5,152 nucleotides of DNA from an uncultured Clostridia bacterium (GCA_934183045.1 CAKPRW010000086.1:1-5152), one strand, 5' to 3'; numbered from the stretch's first letter, positions 1-5,152 are shown. Translations and numbers: made by a program. Notes: generated by a model not told the origin, from the letters alone.

Positions 1-8
1 TTTTTTTA

Positions 9-605
9 CTATATGTTATTTACTATAAAATCAATAACATCTTCTTCTTTATAGTTATTTTTGTTTTTATTCCTATCTTCTTCTGTTAAGTCAACAATGT
101 ATTTATTAAGCTCTGGTATGATTGACATTGAATCTAATGGATATCCTGGATTTCTTTTTTCACTTGGTTTATTTGTGAAATAAAAGTGACTTTTACTCCA
201 AGTGTATGTTTTTGCTTCTTCTCCATCATATATTACCATTCCATATACCCATTTAGCTGTTAGTTTACCGCCATATTCATTCACTAAATTACAGTAATAC
301 TCAATCATTTCTTCGTCAGTTAGCTCTTTTCCATTTATTCTTCTAACATGCGTTCCTGGTTGTTTTTCTTGTGGTAATTCTTCTATAAATAAATTATTAT
401 CCATACTAATTGTTGTTATTTTTGTTGCATTATAATAGGCTTTTGCTTTTATATATGCATTTTCTATTGCATCTTTTCCCGTTTCTTCTGGTTTAAAATT
501 AACTCCTACATCTTTTAATGTTAATACTTCAATATTTTTATCTTTTAATTTTTCAGCATATCTTTTTATTTTTGCTGGATTTGTTGTTGCAAATAATATT
601 TTCAT
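9..605 (-). CDS. Divergent Ham1/RdgB-family (non-canonical purine NTP pyrophosphatase-like) protein
   Basis: The 198-aa protein is close to the usual 190-205 aa of the Ham1/RdgB family, whose members hydrolyse ITP, dITP and XTP to monophosphates and keep deaminated purines out of nucleic acids in the cytoplasm. The N-terminus carries the phosphate-binding TTNPAK signature (residues 7-12). ETGKDAIENA (41-50) matches the family ExGxxxxENA block, MDNNL (68-72) aligns with DDSGL and keeps the second, catalytic Asp as D69, and PGTHVRR (83-89) matches the PGxxSAR region. The C-terminal half is divergent: GYPLDSM (154-160) replaces GYDPxF, and I see no SHR motif near the end. Family membership is well supported; the exact substrate is not. 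The ATG is preceded by AGGAGG (611-616) with a 5-nt gap. The gene has its own promoter about 80 nt upstream and ends with TAG just inside the window edge, so the gene is complete. Confidence 0.8.
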   Translation of the reverse strand: MKILFATTNPAKIKRYAEKLKDKNIEVLTLKDVGVNFKPEETGKDAIENAYIKAKAYYNATKITTISMDNNLFIEELPQEKQPGTHVRRINGKELTDEEMIEYYCNLVNEYGGKLTAKWVYGMVIYDGEEAKTYTWSKSHFYFTNKPSEKRNPGYPLDSMSIIPELNKYIVDLTEEDRNKNKNNYKEEDVIDFIVNNI

Positions 606-688
606 TTTTTCCTCCTAGTAGTACTTGTTCTTAATTAATTGATGTTCATTTATATGTTTTTGTTGCTACAACTTAGATTGCTGTTACA

Positions 689-717
689 ATTATACATAAA
701 TAATCACTATATTTCAA
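689..717 (-). promoter_or_regulatory. SigA-type promoter of the Ham1-like gene
   Basis: On the minus strand, TTGAAA (717-712) and a perfect TATAAT (694-689) are separated by exactly 17 bp. Transcription would start near 682, giving a leader of about 77 nt before the ATG at 605. No obvious operator dyad overlaps it. It lies in the 180-bp gap after the SDR gene, where I find no convincing terminator, so some read-through from the SDR gene is also possible. Confidence 0.75.
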
Positions 718-785
718 GTAAGTCTTTATAAATAGATTATTGTGTATAATTACAGTAATCAGATATTATTTAATTTTAAACCTGA

Positions 786-1619
786 TTATGGTCTTAATTT
801 TCCATAATAGTATGATGCTGTTGCACCACCATCTATCAAGAAATCTGCACCAGTTATAAATGCTCCTTTTTCGTTCATTATAAGTTCTGCAACATTTGCA
901 ACTTCATCTGCTGTCCCAGGTCTACCTGCTGGACATTTGGCAAACATATTCTTATAAAAATCTCCACGAGGTCCGTTAAATTCATCAATTGCTAGTGGTG
1001 TTACTATAATTCCTGGAGATATTGAATTTATTCTTGCTCCCCTTTCTCCCCATCTACATGCTTCGAACATTACTCTTTTTTCGTTACACCTTTTTGCCAT
1101 TTGATATGCATGTAATGTGTCTTTGATATTTTCTGGTTGTAATATGTCTAGTTTTAGTAATTGTTCTGTATCTGTTGTTGCAAGTAATTCATCTTCTTCC
1201 TTATTTAATTGTTTCATTCTTTTTCCTGACTGACTTGAAATTGTAACACCTACACCACCTCTTTTTATTACTTTTCCTACTTCTTCTAATAATACTGCTG
1301 TTCCATATAAATCAACTTTTAATATTGCTTCTATTGGTGCTTGTGATGGTGAAACTCCTGCTGCATTTATAAGATTAGCTATTTCTCCATAGTTTTGCCC
1401 TATTTTTATTAAATTTAAAATTGAATCTCTTGAAGAAATATCACATTCTACTGCTTCAGTGTCAAATCCTGCATCATTCATTATTTTACTAATAGATTTT
1501 GCATTTTCTATTTTTTTGTCTCCAATTATAATTTTCTTTCCAAACCCAATTCTTCTTGCTATTGCCATTCCTATTTGACCAGCTCCAGTCAATAATACTA
1601 CATCTTTTTTATTTTCCAT
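786..1619 (-). CDS. Short-chain dehydrogenase/reductase (SDR) family oxidoreductase
   Basis: The 277-aa protein is a classical-type SDR, a cytosolic NAD(P)-dependent oxidoreductase acting on an unknown alcohol, ketone or aldehyde. The Rossmann nucleotide motif TGAGQIG is at residues 11-17. D34 at the end of the second strand favours NAD(H) over NADP(H) (inference). NAAG is at 85-88, the catalytic serine is S128 or S129, YxxxK is Y172/K176, and SPGI at 201-204 is followed by a GRPGTADEVA block. About 43 residues separate Ser and Tyr, against about 13 in most SDRs, so there is an insert of roughly 30 residues (about 133-168). The usual helix-4 catalytic Asn is Asp (D103 in VDLYGT). From memory both traits recur in a bacterial SDR subfamily with LLATT in the insert. 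The ATG has AAAGGAGA upstream (GGAG 1632-1629, 9-nt gap). It is transcribed alone from a MerR-type promoter, which suggests induction by a chemical or stress signal. Confidence 0.9.
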   Translation of the reverse strand: MENKKDVVLLTGAGQIGMAIARRIGFGKKIIIGDKKIENAKSISKIMNDAGFDTEAVECDISSRDSILNLIKIGQNYGEIANLINAAGVSPSQAPIEAILKVDLYGTAVLLEEVGKVIKRGGVGVTISSQSGKRMKQLNKEEDELLATTDTEQLLKLDILQPENIKDTLHAYQMAKRCNEKRVMFEACRWGERGARINSISPGIIVTPLAIDEFNGPRGDFYKNMFAKCPAGRPGTADEVANVAELIMNEKGAFITGADFLIDGGATASYYYGKLRP

Positions 1620-1659
1620 AAAAATAGTCTCCTTTCTTAAATTTTTATTATATACTTAT

Positions 1660-1690
1660 TTAATACCACTTGGAGTTTACTCCAAGTCAA
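1660..1690 (-). promoter_or_regulatory. MerR-family-type promoter/operator of the SDR gene
   Basis: On the minus strand a -35 box TTGACT (1690-1685) and a -10-like TATTAA (1665-1660) are separated by 19 bp instead of 17. A perfect dyad, arms ACTTGGAG and CTCCAAGT around a 4-base centre (1668-1687), overlaps the end of the -35 box and fills most of the spacer. An overlong 19-bp spacer with a central dyad is the established architecture of promoters activated by MerR-family regulators, which untwist the DNA to align the two boxes. The half-site sequence resembles those reported for aldehyde- or redox-responsive members. The regulator gene is not in this window. The predicted start is about 35 nt upstream of the ATG. 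Confidence 0.75.
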
Positions 1691-1697
1691 TACTTTT

Positions 1698-1721
1698 ACA
1701 AAAATTTTTTCAAATTTTTTT
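1698..1721 (-). promoter_or_regulatory. Phased A-tracts upstream of the SDR promoter (possible UP element)
   Basis: Two runs of A followed by T, centred near 1705 and 1716, lie about one helical turn apart and just upstream of the -35 box at 1690. Such tracts can bend DNA or bind the RNA polymerase alpha subunit. In a genome this AT-rich the match could be chance, and the block also lies just past the copA terminator tail. Confidence 0.3.
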
Positions 1722-1723
1722 CC

Positions 1724-1771
1724 ATAAAAAAATAAACATCCAAAATGTTAAATATTTTAACATTTTGGATG
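1724..1771 (-). terminator. Intrinsic terminator of the csoR-copZ-copA operon, overlapping the copA end
   Basis: A perfect 16-bp stem (1771-1756 pairing with 1752-1737 on the minus strand) with a 3-base TAT loop is followed by a T-rich tail, TTTATTTTTTTAT (1736-1724). The left arm is the last part of copA itself: it encodes His-Pro-Lys-Cys, the TAA stop and one more base. The opposite orientation has a weaker T-rich tail, and no plus-strand gene needs it. Confidence 0.88.
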
Positions 1772-3976
1772 TACTTTAATGTTTTTTAATCTTAAAGCAT
1801 TTAAAATAACTGTTAGACTACTAAATATCATAGAAAAACTTGCAATCATAGGATTTATTGAAATTCCTAATGGTCTTAAAAGTCCAATGGCAACAGGAAT
1901 CATCAAACAATTATAGAAAAATGCCCAAAACAAGTTTTGTTTTATATTTCTTATTGTTTTTTCGCTAATTTTTATAAGTTTTAATACTGAATACAAATCA
2001 TTCTTAGTTAGAATAACATCACTTGAATCCATTGCAATATCTGTACCACTCTTTACACTCACACCAATATCCGCATTTGTTAATGCTGGGCTATCATTTA
2101 TGCCATCTCCACACATCATGACCTTGTTTCCATTTTCTTTTAATTTTTTTATAGTTTCAGATTTTTGAGATGGTAAAACATTAGAAATTACCTCTGTTAT
2201 TCCAAGTTCTTTACTTATTTTTTCTGCTGTTTCTTTATTATCTCCTGTTAACATTATTGTTTTTACATTATGATTTTTTATTTCTTTAATAACATCTTTG
2301 GCATTTTCTCTTACAATATCATTAACTCCAATTAAAGCTAAGATTTCGTTTTCATTTGCAACATAAATAATACTATTTCCATTAAGTGATAATTCTTTTT
2401 CATCATCCAAATGATCATTTTTAATAGAAAATTTTTCTATTATTTTTCTATTTCCTAATATTATTTTTTTACTATCTATTGTTCCAACAATTCCATATCC
2501 AGCAATATTTTGAATGTTTTCCACATTAACTTTTTCAATTTGATTTTCTTTTACATAGTCTGCAAATGCTTTACCTATTGGATGTGTTGATTTTTCTTCT
2601 ATACTTCCTGCTAGTTTCATCAAATCTTTTTCTGTTTTTTGGCTATAATTATACACTTTAGAAATTTTTAATTTTCCATATGTTAATGTGCCTGTTTTAT
2701 CAAATACTATTGTATCAATTTTAGAAGCATTTTCTAATATCTCACTCTTTTTTACTAATATTCCATTGCTGGCACACAATCCTTCGCTAACAACTATTGC
2801 AAGTGGGGTTGCAAGACCTAGACTACAAGGGCATGCGACTACTAATACTGTAATAAATGTGCTTAATGCTGTACCTATTTCGTATCCTAAAATCAAATAT
2901 ACAATAAATGTTATTATTGCAATTATTATGACTGCTGGAACAAAGTACCCAGAAATTTTATCCGCAATTTTTGCAATTGGTGCCTTTGTATTACTTGCTT
3001 CTATTACTAATTTTACTATTTCTGATACAGTTGATTCTTTTCCTATTTTCTCTGCTTTATATTTTATAAATCCATCAAAATTTAAACTTCCTGCAATTAC
3101 TTTTTCGCCAACAGTCTTTGCTACTGGCTTACTTTCTCCTGTTATAAATGATTCATCTAAATGCGTATTTCCTTCTATTATTTCTCCATCTACTGCAATT
3201 TTGTCTCCAGCTTTTGATATTACTATGTCTCCTTTTTTTATTTCATCAAGAGTTACTTGTTTTTGAATACCATCAATTTCAATAATTGCATGATTTGGAG
3301 TAATTTCAACCAATTTTTGTATTGCCTCTTTTGTTTTATCTTTACTTACTCCATCAATATATCTCCCAAGTTTAACGAAATAAATTATGATTGCAGCAGA
3401 TTCAAAATATAAATTCATTACAAAGTTTGAATTTCCTTTAATTATCATATACATACCATATATACTATAGATAAAACTACTTATAACACCTATTGCAACA
3501 AGTGTATCCATATTGGGTATTTTATGAATCAAATTCTTATATCCATTTTTTAAGATATCATACCCATATATTAAGAAAGCAATTGTTAATATTAACAAAC
3601 TTATTGCATAATTCACAGGATTATGATGTGAATCTAAAAAACTTACAATTGGTAAACCTATCATATGGCCCATAGCAATATACATTAATATAATTGCTAA
3701 GATCGTAAAAATAGTAAACTGTATTTTTTCTTTTTTATAATTTTTTTCTATATTAAATTTTTTAAATACTCCTAAACTTTTAAATCCTGCTTGTTTGATA
3801 TATTTTTCTATTATCTCTTGATTTAATATTTTTTCATCATATGTTATTGTAGCATTTGCCATAACAAGATTTACATTACAATTAAATATTCCATTTTGTT
3901 TATTTAAATATTTTTCTAATCCATTTGAACAAGCACTACAAGTCATACCATCAATTGATAAAATTAAATTTTTCAT
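1757..3976 (-). CDS. copA: Copper-exporting P1B-1-type ATPase CopA
   Basis: The 739-aa membrane protein pumps Cu(I) out of the cytoplasm using ATP. One N-terminal heavy-metal-associated domain (about 3-69) carries GMTCSAC with C13 and C16. About eight membrane segments can be seen (near 87-107, 121-141, 157-178, 187-205, 345-364, 372-398, 683-701, 707-726). The actuator loop has TGES (279-282). The metal-site CPC is at 382-384, the phosphorylated Asp is D426 in DKTGT, the ATP-binding His-Pro is 465-466, TGD is 577-579 and GDGIND is 623-628. Y688-N689 and M716 with S719/S720 are the other Cu(I)-site residues that distinguish the P1B-1 class from Zn and Co pumps. All catalytic residues are present. 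Its ribosome site, GAGGAA (3990-3985), lies in the last codons of copZ, whose stop is 5 nt upstream of the ATG, so translation is probably coupled. The short tail ends in HPKC, encoded within the terminator stem. Confidence 0.97.
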   Translation of the reverse strand: MKNLILSIDGMTCSACSNGLEKYLNKQNGIFNCNVNLVMANATITYDEKILNQEIIEKYIKQAGFKSLGVFKKFNIEKNYKKEKIQFTIFTILAIILMYIAMGHMIGLPIVSFLDSHHNPVNYAISLLILTIAFLIYGYDILKNGYKNLIHKIPNMDTLVAIGVISSFIYSIYGMYMIIKGNSNFVMNLYFESAAIIIYFVKLGRYIDGVSKDKTKEAIQKLVEITPNHAIIEIDGIQKQVTLDEIKKGDIVISKAGDKIAVDGEIIEGNTHLDESFITGESKPVAKTVGEKVIAGSLNFDGFIKYKAEKIGKESTVSEIVKLVIEASNTKAPIAKIADKISGYFVPAVIIIAIITFIVYLILGYEIGTALSTFITVLVVACPCSLGLATPLAIVVSEGLCASNGILVKKSEILENASKIDTIVFDKTGTLTYGKLKISKVYNYSQKTEKDLMKLAGSIEEKSTHPIGKAFADYVKENQIEKVNVENIQNIAGYGIVGTIDSKKIILGNRKIIEKFSIKNDHLDDEKELSLNGNSIIYVANENEILALIGVNDIVRENAKDVIKEIKNHNVKTIMLTGDNKETAEKISKELGITEVISNVLPSQKSETIKKLKENGNKVMMCGDGINDSPALTNADIGVSVKSGTDIAMDSSDVILTKNDLYSVLKLIKISEKTIRNIKQNLFWAFFYNCLMIPVAIGLLRPLGISINPMIASFSMIFSSLTVILNALRLKNIKVHPKC

Positions 3977-3981
3977 ATTTT

Positions 3982-4191
3982 TTATTCCTCTACAATTTCA
4001 TATCCAATATCTATTATTGTTTCTTTTATTTTAGAAATATCTATATCATTTTTTGAAATTACTGTCACTATTCCAGTATTATGATCTGCCTCTACTTTTT
4101 CTACTCCTTCTATTAAAGCTAATGCTGATTTTACTCTGTTTTCACATCCTCCACAAACCATTCCATTGATTTTTAATTTTAATTCTTTCAT
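3982..4191 (-). CDS. copZ: Copper chaperone CopZ (HMA domain protein)
   Basis: The 69-aa protein is a single free-standing heavy-metal-associated domain of ferredoxin-like fold, the usual size for CopZ. The metal loop is GMVCGGC with C13 and C16 as the two Cu(I) ligands. CopZ binds cytoplasmic Cu(I) and passes it to CopA; the family can also supply Cu(I) to the CsoR repressor. It sits between csoR (22-nt gap) and copA (5-nt gap) in one operon. The start ATG is preceded by an AAAGGAAG ribosome site about 9 nt upstream. The last two Glu codons, GAG GAA, double as the copA ribosome site. Identification rests on the motif, the size and the context together; a mercury or other metal chaperone is unlikely beside a P1B-1 ATPase and CsoR. 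Confidence 0.94.
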   Translation of the reverse strand: MKELKLKINGMVCGGCENRVKSALALIEGVEKVEADHNTGIVTVISKNDIDISKIKETIIDIGYEIVEE

Positions 4192-4213
4192 TTTCTATCT
4201 TCCTTTCTTTTTA

Positions 4214-4507
4214 TTATTTATTAAATTTTTTAAATAGACTTACTAACTCATCTATTATTTCCAAATTTCCTTTTTCTAAATCATCAGCTACACATGAATA
4301 AATATGATTTTCTAATATATGATTAGATAAACTCTTAACTGAATTTTCTATTGCAGATAATTGTATTAATATGTCATTACAATATTCATCGTTTTGTATC
4401 ATTTTATTTATTGCAGTCAATTGTCCTGATATTCTGTTTATTCTATTTGTTATAATTTTCTTTTCATCATTACTTCTTATTGTTTTTCTTTTATTACATT
4501 TATCTAT
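4214..4507 (-). CDS. csoR: Copper-sensing transcriptional repressor CsoR, probable ATA start
   Basis: The protein is an all-helical DUF156/CsoR-family repressor that releases its operator when it binds Cu(I). From the proposed start it has 97 aa, the normal family length. Numbered from there, the Cu(I) ligands are C43, H68 and C72; the spacing C-x24-H-x3-C is that of characterised CsoR proteins. NRISGQ (24-29, with R25 and G28-Q29) matches the family N-terminal helix motif. The reading frame opens upstream to an ATG at 4540, but that codon lies inside the promoter spacer and operator, before the predicted transcription start near 4520, so it cannot be used. The only well-placed initiation codon behind the strong GGGAGGTGG site is ATA at 4507-4505 (8 nt after GGAGG), which would read M-D-K-C-N-K. 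GTG at 4516 lies within the ribosome site. Family and function are very sure; the start is less so. First gene of csoR-copZ-copA. Confidence 0.88.
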   Translation of the reverse strand: MDKCNKRKTIRSNDEKKIITNRINRISGQLTAINKMIQNDEYCNDILIQLSAIENSVKSLSNHILENHIYSCVADDLEKGNLEIIDELVSLFKKFNK

Positions 4508-4512
4508 TTTCT

Positions 4513-4521
4513 CCACCTCCC
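4513..4521 (-). promoter_or_regulatory. Ribosome binding site that sets the csoR start
   Basis: GGGAGGTGG on the minus strand is strongly complementary to the 16S 3' end. GGAGG (4520-4516) is followed by 8 nt and then the ATA at 4507, an ideal distance. The next ATG (4499) is about 16 nt away, in another frame, and is followed at once by TAA. The predicted transcript starts only a base or so before this site, so the leader is about 14 nt. Confidence 0.75.
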
Positions 4522-4526
4522 TGATT

Positions 4527-4555
4527 ATTATATACCCCATACGGTATTTTGTAAA
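4527..4555 (-). promoter_or_regulatory. SigA-type promoter of the csoR-copZ-copA operon
   Basis: On the minus strand TTTACA (4555-4550) and a perfect TATAAT (4532-4527) are separated by exactly 17 bp. The start should fall near 4520-4522, immediately at the csoR ribosome site. The spacer is occupied almost wholly by the CsoR-type dyad, so bound repressor would exclude RNA polymerase. This implies autoregulation of csoR together with copZ and copA. Confidence 0.85.
4532..4547. promoter_or_regulatory. CsoR operator (copper box)
   Basis: ATACCCCATACGGTAT is a 16-bp imperfect dyad (ATACC at one end, GGTAT at the other, two mismatched inner pairs). It closely resembles the known Firmicute CsoR boxes, which have TACC/GGTA ends around a G/C run. 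It lies between the -35 and -10 boxes of the csoR promoter and touches the -10. Confidence 0.8.
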
Positions 4556-4558
4556 TAA

Positions 4559-4565
4559 GGGGTAT
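4559..4565. promoter_or_regulatory. Possible second CsoR half-site upstream of the -35 box
   Basis: GGGGTAT here is the exact inverse of the ATACCCC half of the main operator (4532-4538), 20 bp away, so the two bracket the -35 box. It could be a second contact for a CsoR tetramer or dimer pair. Only a half-site is visible, so its function is inferred. Confidence 0.4.
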
Positions 4566-4664
4566 AGTGCTATTTTTGTTTATTTTAAGCTATTTATACA
4601 TGTTATATATGTTTTATAATTTGTTTTTTTATAATTTCGTCTCTATTATAATTCTAGTATTATA

Positions 4665-4705
4665 TATAAAAAGTAAAAAATAGTAGTCTGTAAGACTACT
4701 ATTTT
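4665..4705 (-). terminator. Intrinsic terminator after tRNA-Asn (end of rrn operon)
   Basis: On the minus strand a perfect 13-bp stem (4705-4693 with 4689-4677) with a 3-base TAC loop is followed by a T-rich tail, TTACTTTTT (4676 onward). It begins 4 nt past the tRNA CCA end and separates the rRNA/tRNA unit from the copper operon promoter. The remaining stretch to the csoR promoter (4566-4664) is AT-rich and shows nothing else I can support. Confidence 0.88.
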
Positions 4706-4708
4706 CTT

Positions 4709-4784
4709 TGGCTCCTCGTGTTGGGCTCGAACCAACGACCTATCGGTTAACAGCCGAGCGCTCTACCAACTGAGCTAACGAGGA
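4709..4784 (-). tRNA. tRNA-Asn(GUU)
   Basis: The 76-nt sequence folds as a full cloverleaf. The acceptor arm TCCTCGT pairs perfectly with ACGAGGA, the D-stem is GCTC/GAGC, the anticodon loop is CTGTTAA with GTT at positions 34-36, and the T-arm is GTTGG-TTCGAGC-CCAAC. The discriminator is G73 and the CCA end is encoded (4711-4709). The anticodon stem has one end mismatch (C27-T43). It lies 9 nt after 5S rRNA, a common place for tRNA-Asn in Firmicute rrn operons, and is followed directly by the terminator. Confidence 0.97.
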
Positions 4785-4793
4785 ATATATAAA

Positions 4794-4910
4794 CCTGGCG
4801 ACAACCTATCTTCCCAGCAGGGTAACCCACAAGTATTTTCGGCACATTTAAGCTTGACTTCTGTGTTCGGAATGGGAACAGGTATTTCCCTAAATGTCAT
4901 AATCACCAGA
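4794..4910 (-). rRNA. rrf: 5S ribosomal RNA
   Basis: The 117-nt sequence is the right length for a Firmicute 5S rRNA. Its ends pair as helix I: TCTGGTGA at the 5' end against TCGCCAGG at the 3' end. The core CCCATTCCGAACACAGAAGT is the universal loop B/C region of 5S RNA, and the TGCCGAAAATACT and GGGTTACCCTG blocks match the loop A-E side and helix IV. The ends are set by pairing and could be off by one or two bases. It is upstream of tRNA-Asn on the same strand. Confidence 0.96.
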
Positions 4911-4940
4911 AAATTAATTACTAATTCTTGGTACTTTTGT

Positions 4941-4969
4941 ATTATACAATATGTTGTATTAATTTTCAA
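4941..4969 (-). promoter_or_regulatory. SigA-type promoter just upstream of 5S rRNA
   Basis: On the minus strand TTGAAA (4969-4964) and a perfect TATAAT (4946-4941) are 17 bp apart. The start would be near 4934, about 24 nt before the 5S 5' end. It shares TACTTGAAA-N17-TATAAT with the Ham1-like gene promoter. An A-rich tract precedes the -35 box. It could drive 5S and tRNA-Asn apart from the 16S-23S transcript. Confidence 0.65.
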
Positions 4970-5022
4970 GTACTTTTTTATATTTTTTTTATTTTATTTA
5001 ATTTTTTACAGTGTTACCAAGC

Positions 5023-5041
5023 TACAGTACTGTCTACTGTA
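5023..5041 (-). repeat. Small perfect hairpin in the 23S-5S spacer
   Basis: TACAGTA and TACTGTA arms of 7 bp surround a 5-base loop. On the minus strand it is followed by A-rich, not T-rich, sequence, so it is not an intrinsic terminator. It may be an RNA-processing structure or have no role. Confidence 0.4.
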
Positions 5042-5145
5042 TATAATATCTAATTTTTATTAATTAAATATTATAACACTCAAAAATACATAGATGAAAT
5101 AGGTTCGTTTTAGTCGATTGCTTTCCTTCTCTTGATTATTTTTGT

Positions 5146-5152
5146 GGTTAAG
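5146..5152 (-). rRNA. rrl: 23S ribosomal RNA, last bases of the 3' end (partial)
   Basis: The minus strand at the right edge reads CTTAACC, the conserved 3' terminal sequence of 23S rRNA that pairs with GGTTAAG at its 5' end. The position upstream of 5S and tRNA-Asn on the same strand fits. Only seven bases are visible, so the call rests mostly on context. Confidence 0.55.

Larger units (their letters stand above)
4911..5145 (-). other. 23S-5S spacer of the rrn operon
   Basis: This stretch of about 235 bases holds no gene. It is AT-rich and contains, in transcription order, an unremarkable 23S-proximal part that may include RNA-processing sequence, a small hairpin (5041-5023), an A-rich tract and a near-consensus promoter (4969-4941) close to 5S. 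The right boundary depends on the 23S end call. Confidence 0.6.

Noticed and set aside
756..788. Inverted repeat TAATCAG/CTGATTA at the end of the SDR gene as a terminator
   Set aside because: The stem is only 7 bp, the loop is 19 bases and no T-run follows on the minus strand.
2688..3266. Open frame of 192 codons on the plus strand opposite copA
   Set aside because: It is fully antisense to a complete, motif-rich copA, and I saw no family motif in its translation; it is a shadow frame.
3493..3675. Open frame of 60 codons on the plus strand opposite copA
   Set aside because: It is antisense to copA membrane segments and its translation shows no recognisable motif.
4508..4540. N-terminal extension of csoR to the ATG at 4540
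   Set aside because: The extension would be encoded by the -10 box, the operator and the ribosome site, and would make the protein longer than the family.
4371..4619. Open frame of 82 codons on the plus strand over csoR and its promoter
   Set aside because: It runs through the csoR gene, operator and promoter on the opposite strand; its hydrophobic look is an effect of AT-rich antisense sequence.
4709..4784. tRNA-Asn as an attachment site for an integrated element
   Set aside because: No integrase gene and no repeated copy of the tRNA end is present in the window; the tRNA lies in a normal rrn context.
4775..4969. Open frame of 64 codons on the minus strand across 5S rRNA
   Set aside because: It overlaps the 5S gene and the end of tRNA-Asn, which explain the sequence fully.
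4854..5063. Open frame of 69 codons on the plus strand from 5S into the spacer
   Set aside because: It starts inside 5S rRNA on the opposite strand and continues through AT-rich spacer; no coding evidence.

Overview
The window is very AT-rich and uses the standard code (TGG for Trp). It looks like chromosome of a low-GC Gram-positive bacterium (Bacillota, most likely a clostridium-like anaerobe). The support is strong AGGAGG-type ribosome sites, near-consensus SigA promoters, a CsoR/CopZ/CopA copper cassette of Firmicute type, and the 5S/tRNA-Asn arrangement. The assignment is by style only; no 16S gene is present.

Every recognised gene is on the minus strand, so the window reads right to left. 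The right edge holds what appears to be the last few bases of a 23S rRNA gene. A spacer of about 235 bases follows, containing a near-consensus promoter and a small hairpin, then 5S rRNA, tRNA-Asn(GUU) with encoded CCA, and an intrinsic terminator. Next is a copper-homeostasis operon, csoR-copZ-copA, with a CsoR-type operator inside the spacer of its promoter. It ends in a terminator whose stem begins inside the last copA codons. CsoR senses Cu(I) and releases the promoter, CopZ carries Cu(I), and CopA pumps it out.

Downstream is a single short-chain dehydrogenase/reductase gene. It has its own promoter with a 19-bp spacer filled by a perfect dyad, the hallmark of MerR-family control; no MerR gene is in the window. 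The last gene, at the left edge, encodes a divergent Ham1/RdgB-type nucleotide pyrophosphatase, again with its own near-consensus promoter.

No mobile element, CRISPR array, defence system or clearly new multi-gene system was found. The most unusual points are regulatory: csoR appears to lack any usable ATG/GTG/TTG start and probably begins at an ATA codon; the SDR gene has a MerR-style promoter; and the 5S-tRNA-Asn pair may have its own promoter within the rrn operon.
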